Source: Actinomycetota bacterium
GTDB taxonomy: Bacteria; Actinomycetota; Actinomycetes; S36-B12; UBA5976
Reading direction: 5' to 3'
DNA length: 17,129 bases
NCBI GenBank assembly: GCA_009923375.1
Contig: RFTO01000007.1
Span: 1 to 17,129 of the forward strand
Position 1 is the stretch's first letter. Each line of letters opens with the position of its first letter. The notes below the pieces were generated by a model. It saw only the letters and a program-made list of their open reading frames with translations, ran no database searches and had not been told where the DNA came from. Shown here piece by piece: positions 13,348-17,129 of the stretch. A program made the position numbers and the translations under genes.

Positions 13348-13770
13348 CTAACGAGCGTCGCGGATGATGCACGTCAGGCGCGACGTGCACACCAAGGCAC
13401 CTGCATCATTCACGATCTGAATCTGTAGAGATGCGACCGTCTTACCCAGGCTCAAAGGCGTGCTAGTGGCGGTGACGAACCCCTCACACACCCCGAGATG
13501 GTGGGTGCAATTGATGTCCACCCCCACAGCTTGCCGGCCAGCACCTGCATGGATTGCGGCATGCAATGACCCGATCGTCTCCGCGAGGACCGCGCTTGCT
13601 CCGCCATTGAGAAGCCCGTATGGCTGGGTGTTTCCTTCCACCGGCATTCGGGCGACCACGCGATCGATACTGGCTGCGGTGACCTCGATTCCCATCCGCT
13701 CAGCGAGCGCACCGGGGCCGCGTTGCTCGAGCAGTGTCTGGATTAGCGGGTCGATAGAAGGAGTTGTCAT
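13348..13770 (-). CDS. PaaI/EntH-type hotdog-fold thioesterase
   Basis: A 140-residue acyl-CoA thioesterase-like protein of the hotdog fold. The active-site helix region reads GLLNGGASAVLAETIGSLHA (about 51-70): it matches the PaaI/EntH HGGASxxLAE motif, with asparagine where many relatives have histidine, and keeps the catalytic Glu of LAET. GVDINCTHHLGVCEGFVTA and TSRLTCIIRDAR are the later conserved strands. I chose ATG 13770 because GAGG lies 6 bases before it, overlapping the upstream transporter's stop; the longer frame to 13797 adds nine residues. It starts 8 bases after the MMPL gene, so they are probably one operon. Candidate substrates are aromatic or fatty acyl-CoAs (for example DHNA-CoA in menaquinone synthesis); none can be assigned. 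Confidence 0.86.
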   Translation of the reverse strand: MTTPSIDPLIQTLLEQRGPGALAERMGIEVTAASIDRVVARMPVEGNTQPYGLLNGGASAVLAETIGSLHAAIHAGAGRQAVGVDINCTHHLGVCEGFVTATSTPLSLGKTVASLQIQIVNDAGALVCTSRLTCIIRDAR

Positions 13771-13778
13771 CGCTGACC

Positions 13779-16415
13779 TCACTTTTTCCCGGTCCACTCA
13801 AGGGGTGCTTCAGAGAGCCCAAAGCGACGTTGGAATTTCGCTAGGGGCTTGGGTGCCCACCAGTTCCAACGTCCGGCCAGCTTCATGAAGGACGGCACGA
13901 GCAATCCGCGAACGATGGTGGCGTCGACCAAGATGGCGAACGCGACACCGAAGCCGAGAAGTTTGATGCTGGTGATGCTGCTGAAGAGGAATGCTGCGAA
14001 CACCACCGCGAGCAGAAGCGCAGCAGTGGTGATGATGCGGCCCGATCGCTGAAGACCCAACGACACCGCTGTGTCCGTGTCAGCTCCACGGTCGTGCTCT
14101 TCCTTGATTCGGGCGAGCAAAAACACTTCGTAGTCCATGGACAAACCGAAGGCGACCACTCCCACCAACACCAACGTGTTGCTATCGAGCACGCCGGTGC
14201 CGGTAAATCCACCCACCAGCCACGAGGCGTAATGGTGACCGAAGATCAATGTCAAGACGCCCAAAGTAGCTCCCAGGCTGAGTGCGTTCATCACGACGGC
14301 CTTCAACGGCAAGATGATGCTGCCCGTGAACAGGAACAACACAAGCAATGTGGTGAGTGCAAGCCAACCGAGCAGGAATGGCATGTGCTTAGTGATTGCG
14401 TCCTGCTGATCTTGGTAAATCGCAGAAGCACCACCGACGATGGCCCCTTGAGGTTTGCCGGGGTTGTCACGCAACCACGAAATGATCTGGCTGCTGACCG
14501 CATCTCGGGCCGGCACGTCGGTCAAGATGGAGATCCGAGCCCACTTCGTGTAGGGGTTGTAGTAACCGGGCATCGGGGTGCAGTAGTTACCGCCGGCTGG
14601 TCCCTTGAACTGACTGCCGGCCGCCGAGTTACGGACATAACGCTGCGCCATTGAACTCACCTGCGTGATGTGCTTCTTGAGTTCCAGATTCGGCTGCGAC
14701 TGGGTACCGAGGGCGTACACCACGTAATTCGCCATTGTGGGGATGCTGCCGCCACCGGTTGTCGATGCGCAATCGAAATTCGGAATCAGAATGTCGATTG
14801 GCGAATTTGCCTGGGAGTCAAAGTTGTTGCGGATGTACTCCTGGGCAGTCGCCGCGGTGTCGGTTGCAGGCAGCGATCGATCATCAATTTGCCCGAAGTT
14901 CGCGGTGAAGGCGGGGCTGGCCAAGGCGGCCAAACCGATAAAGGTCACAAGGAACACGGGAACTGCGCGGCGCATCACGAACAGCGAGACACGCTTCCAC
15001 ACACCCTCATCCGATGGCGCAAGATCACCGGGCAGCACCTTGAACTTGTTCACCCGCTCACCGGCAAGCGCCATCACTGCGGGCAATGCAATCAAGGTGC
15101 TGGCGACGGCGAGGGTGACCACAATCATGCCGCCGTATGCGAATGACTTCATGAAGTACTGCGGGAACACGACCAATCCGCCCAAGGTCAGCGCAACAGT
15201 CAGGCCGGAGACGAACACGGTGCGTCCGGCGGTCTTCACTGTAGTGACGATTGCGGTCTCGATATCGTCACCGCGTTTTAGGCACTCGCGGAAACGGTTC
15301 ACCATGAGCAGGGCGTAATCGATACCCAGACCCAAGCCGAAGCCGGTGACGAGGTTCGTCGCAAACACGGAGATGCTTGTGACCTGGCTGACGCCCCACA
15401 GCGCTGCGAAACTTCCTGCCACTGCGCCAGCGGCAACGATGAAGGGGAGTCCTGCGGCGACAACGCTGCCAAATGCGTACAGCAGCATCAACATCAGCAG
15501 CGGGATGGTGATTGTCTCGGCCAAAGTGATGTCGTGTTTGGTGCGGCTAGTCAACGCATGGTCCACGGCTCCCCGGCCGCCGACGTAAACCTTCAACCCA
15601 TCCTTACCCTGGCCGCCGAATTTTGTCTCGATTGTGTGGGCGAGGTCAGTGGCGCTGACGTTGTCGCTGCGGGCGTTGACCAACACCATGCCAGACATTC
15701 GGTCGGTGCTACGCAACACACTCGTGGGCACTGTCCATAACGATTCCGCCACCTGCGGGCTTTGGTCCATTTGAGAAACCACCGAGGCAGGGATCGACCA
15801 GTAGGACTGCAGACTCGCAACACCTGGCACCTTGGATAGCTTCCCCAACAGCGCCTCTGCGAGTGTGCGGTCCTGCTCAATTCCATGCGGGGTGCGCACT
15901 GCCAGCACGACTGCTGGGTCGGAGGCGCCGAAGATGTCATTGGGGGTCTGGACCACCTGAACTGTCAGCGCACCCTGCTTACCTGAATATTTCTTGGCGA
16001 TCCGGGCGGCCAGCGCCGTTCGGTCGACATTCGAGTCCTGCGAGACGACTGTTACCAATCCGATCTTCTTGGTCGGATCCACCATCGTGGAGGACTTAGC
16101 GCGCCAGTAGGCGTCCACATATGTAACGCCGGGCTCGTCTTTGATCTTCGTCACGAGCTGCGCAGCGAGCGCACCATCGGCATCGACATTATGTGGGACT
16201 TTGATGAAGATCTTGGCCACTGTGGCCCCATCGAAGTTCTCATGGATGAGCTGAGTGACCTTGGCGCTGTCGCTGCCTGGGTCGTCGTAGCCCTCGGCCT
16301 TCAAATTGGCGAATGCCTGCCAGCCGATGCCACCGCAGGCGATGACGATGGCGATATAGACGGCGAGTGCGGCTTTTGCATGGCGCACCGTGAAATGGCC
16401 CAGACGCTCAAACAT
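13779..16415 (-). CDS. MMPL/RND family transporter
   Basis: An 878-residue inner-membrane exporter with duplicated architecture: TM1, an extracytoplasmic porter domain, five TMs, then the same again. TM1 is VRHAKAALAVYIAIVIACGG; each half carries the GxxxDY motif in TM4, with D366/Y367 (GLGLGIDYALLMVNRFRE) and D761/Y762 (GLSMDYEVFLLARIKEEH), the proton-relay site of MmpL proteins. The second porter domain has two cysteines (C549, C612) that could pair. It ends shortly after TM12, without the long C-terminal domain of MmpL3. I chose ATG 16415 (GAGAGG at 16431-16426, spacing 10); the frame stays open to 16592 but that extension is antisense to the divergent lipoprotein. Relatives export lipids or drugs. 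The substrate is unknown. Confidence 0.92.
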   Translation of the reverse strand: MFERLGHFTVRHAKAALAVYIAIVIACGGIGWQAFANLKAEGYDDPGSDSAKVTQLIHENFDGATVAKIFIKVPHNVDADGALAAQLVTKIKDEPGVTYVDAYWRAKSSTMVDPTKKIGLVTVVSQDSNVDRTALAARIAKKYSGKQGALTVQVVQTPNDIFGASDPAVVLAVRTPHGIEQDRTLAEALLGKLSKVPGVASLQSYWSIPASVVSQMDQSPQVAESLWTVPTSVLRSTDRMSGMVLVNARSDNVSATDLAHTIETKFGGQGKDGLKVYVGGRGAVDHALTSRTKHDITLAETITIPLLMLMLLYAFGSVVAAGLPFIVAAGAVAGSFAALWGVSQVTSISVFATNLVTGFGLGLGIDYALLMVNRFRECLKRGDDIETAIVTTVKTAGRTVFVSGLTVALTLGGLVVFPQYFMKSFAYGGMIVVTLAVASTLIALPAVMALAGERVNKFKVLPGDLAPSDEGVWKRVSLFVMRRAVPVFLVTFIGLAALASPAFTANFGQIDDRSLPATDTAATAQEYIRNNFDSQANSPIDILIPNFDCASTTGGGSIPTMANYVVYALGTQSQPNLELKKHITQVSSMAQRYVRNSAAGSQFKGPAGGNYCTPMPGYYNPYTKWARISILTDVPARDAVSSQIISWLRDNPGKPQGAIVGGASAIYQDQQDAITKHMPFLLGWLALTTLLVLFLFTGSIILPLKAVVMNALSLGATLGVLTLIFGHHYASWLVGGFTGTGVLDSNTLVLVGVVAFGLSMDYEVFLLARIKEEHDRGADTDTAVSLGLQRSGRIITTAALLLAVVFAAFLFSSITSIKLLGFGVAFAILVDATIVRGLLVPSFMKLAGRWNWWAPKPLAKFQRRFGLSEAPLEWTGKK

Positions 16416-16438
16416 GCAGGGACAGCCTCTCGTGTCAT

Positions 16439-16444
16439 TAGAGT
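16439..16444 (+). promoter_or_regulatory. -10 box TAGAGT for the leaderless propeller gene
   Basis: TAGAGT ends 8 bases before ATG 16453, with no ribosome binding site. On the other strand the same bases read TCTAAT (16442-16437), a possible -10 for the MMPL gene, so the two divergent promoters probably overlap in this 37-base gap. Confidence 0.45.
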
Positions 16445-16452
16445 GCTCAGCC

Positions 16453-17129
16453 ATGAGGCGGCAGCAGCAGGATAAGCGTAGCCGCGTGGTTGCAACTTCC
16501 CTGCGCTCAATTGCGGTCGTGGCCCTGCCACTGGCCGTGTCCTTGGCGGCTGCTGGGTGCCAGCCACCCGCTGCGACATCAGTGAACAGCAACTCAGTGT
16601 GGGTCGCCTATGAGTCGAAAGCTGCCGCTGATTCAGAGCGCGCGGGCGGTGCAGCTACCCCTGGCGGCTTGCCGAGTTCGTCTGTGGGGGTCAGTGGATC
16701 GGGCGCCCCGACCTCACCTGCACCGACCTCACCGGCTTCATCGACACCAACTGCATCAGCACACTCCTCGACGAATGCGGCGACACAGGTACTGGTGCCA
16801 GCCAGTGACAAGCGAACTTTGCGCAAGGTGGCGCGCATGGTTGGTCCGTACTCGCCGAAGTCGGTGGTCGCGTCCGGGTTCGGCACGGTCATCGCTGCGA
16901 ACATGATGTACCGGCACACAATCTCCGTTTTTTCTAGCGATGGCAAGCTACGTAAGACGGTGCGCGACTCAGTTGACTTGCGCAAGTTAGGCATTGCCGA
17001 CGCCAAGCCGGGCCTGACTCAGGGAGCTCCGGTTGAAACGGCGTTCTCGCCGGATGGCCAAACGGCGTGGATCAGCAACTACGCCATGTACGGGGCCGGC
17101 TTTGGACCTGAAGGCACAGACGATTGCCC
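16453..17129 (+). CDS. Lipoprotein with beta-propeller-like domain (cut by window end)
   Basis: An open frame of 225 codons runs to the window edge without a stop. A basic N-terminus (MRRQQQDKRSR) and a hydrophobic stretch (SIAVVALPLAVSLAAAG) lead to C36 in LAAAGC, a plausible lipobox although the -3 residue is Ala rather than Leu. A flexible Ser/Thr/Pro/Ala linker follows (about 66-112, including PTSPAPTSPASSTPT). From about residue 124 the sequence turns into beta-propeller-like repeats: SPKSVVASGFGTVIAANMM, HTISVFSSDGK and VETAFSPDGQTAWISNY, resembling YncE/WD40-like secreted propellers. It is probably a cell-surface lipoprotein. ATG 16453 fits a leaderless start. It is divergent from the MMPL transporter across 37 bases, which suggests shared regulation or function. 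Propeller subfamily and activity cannot be told from the part present. Confidence 0.78.
   Translation, partial: MRRQQQDKRSRVVATSLRSIAVVALPLAVSLAAAGCQPPAATSVNSNSVWVAYESKAAADSERAGGAATPGGLPSSSVGVSGSGAPTSPAPTSPASSTPTASAHSSTNAATQVLVPASDKRTLRKVARMVGPYSPKSVVASGFGTVIAANMMYRHTISVFSSDGKLRKTVRDSVDLRKLGIADAKPGLTQGAPVETAFSPDGQTAWISNYAMYGAGFGPEGTDDC

Noticed and set aside
14094..15588. Several rightward open frames of 60-193 codons
   Set aside because: All antisense to the MMPL gene, rich in residues typical of reverse-strand reading of GC-rich coding DNA, no domains.
16416..16592. N-terminal extension of the MMPL frame
   Set aside because: It is antisense to the signal peptide of the divergent lipoprotein; TM1 and a ribosome binding site fit ATG 16415.
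1..17129. CRISPR arrays, insertion sequences, phage genes, tRNA or rRNA
   Set aside because: No spaced repeats, transposase or integrase motifs, or recognisable RNA gene sequences were seen on either strand by eye.

Overview
The window looks like chromosomal DNA from an actinobacterium (Actinomycetia). The strongest pointer is mycothiol S-conjugate amidase (mca), since mycothiol is made only in this group. It sits beside greA, a DUF4307 membrane protein and a short membrane protein, a neighbourhood I recall from Mycobacterium tuberculosis (metB-greA-Rv1081c-mca-Rv1083). SURF1, DUF3817 and DrrAB-type ABC genes fit the same group. Most of the window is moderately GC-rich (two hand-counted 60-base lines in the core gave about 60%). 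No tRNA, rRNA, CRISPR array, insertion sequence or phage gene was seen.

Layout. (1) Bases 1-3440 look like an accessory patch of lower G+C (three hand-counted lines gave about 42-55%): the first 12 codons of a leftward gene, then a rightward pair made of an extended-SDR reductase and an HxlR-family regulator. A perfect 9-bp inverted repeat lies between the divergent genes and overlaps promoter-like elements on both strands. A leftward NAD(P)-binding/DUF2867 gene and a gene-free gap follow. (2) Bases 3441-6675 carry leftward ilvA and msrA (overlapping by a GTGA junction) and a divergent MFS transporter. (3) Bases 6698-9739 carry leftward metB, back to back with a rightward DrrAB-like ABC exporter pair. 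(4) Bases 9750-10835 carry leftward greA and a DUF4307 gene. (5) Bases 10980-13302 form a rightward cluster: mca, a small single-span protein, SURF1 and DUF3817. (6) Bases 13348-16415 form a leftward pair, an MMPL/RND transporter followed eight bases later by a hotdog thioesterase. (7) From 16453 to the window end there is the start of a rightward lipoprotein with a beta-propeller-like domain.

How the genes work together. ilvA (threonine to 2-oxobutyrate) and metB (transsulfuration) handle small amino acids; msrA and mca deal with oxidative and electrophile damage; SURF1 serves cytochrome oxidase assembly; GreA rescues stalled RNA polymerase. The ABC pair, the MFS protein and the MMPL protein are exporters of unknown substrate. 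MMPL plus thioesterase plus a divergent secreted propeller suggests, without proof, a cell-envelope lipid function.

Regulation. Several genes have a TANNNT -10-like hexamer 6-8 bases before the start codon and no ribosome binding site (MFS, metB, drrA-like, greA, propeller lipoprotein), as in actinobacterial leaderless mRNAs. The most interesting unexplained elements are perfect inverted repeats at promoters: 90-110 (HxlR operator candidate), 5319-5337 (two abutting 10-bp palindromes between ilvA and the MFS gene) and 12948-12966 (8-bp arms inside the end of SURF1, abutting the DUF3817 start codon). I did not find a clearly new multi-gene system; most of the window is recognisable core actinobacterial content.
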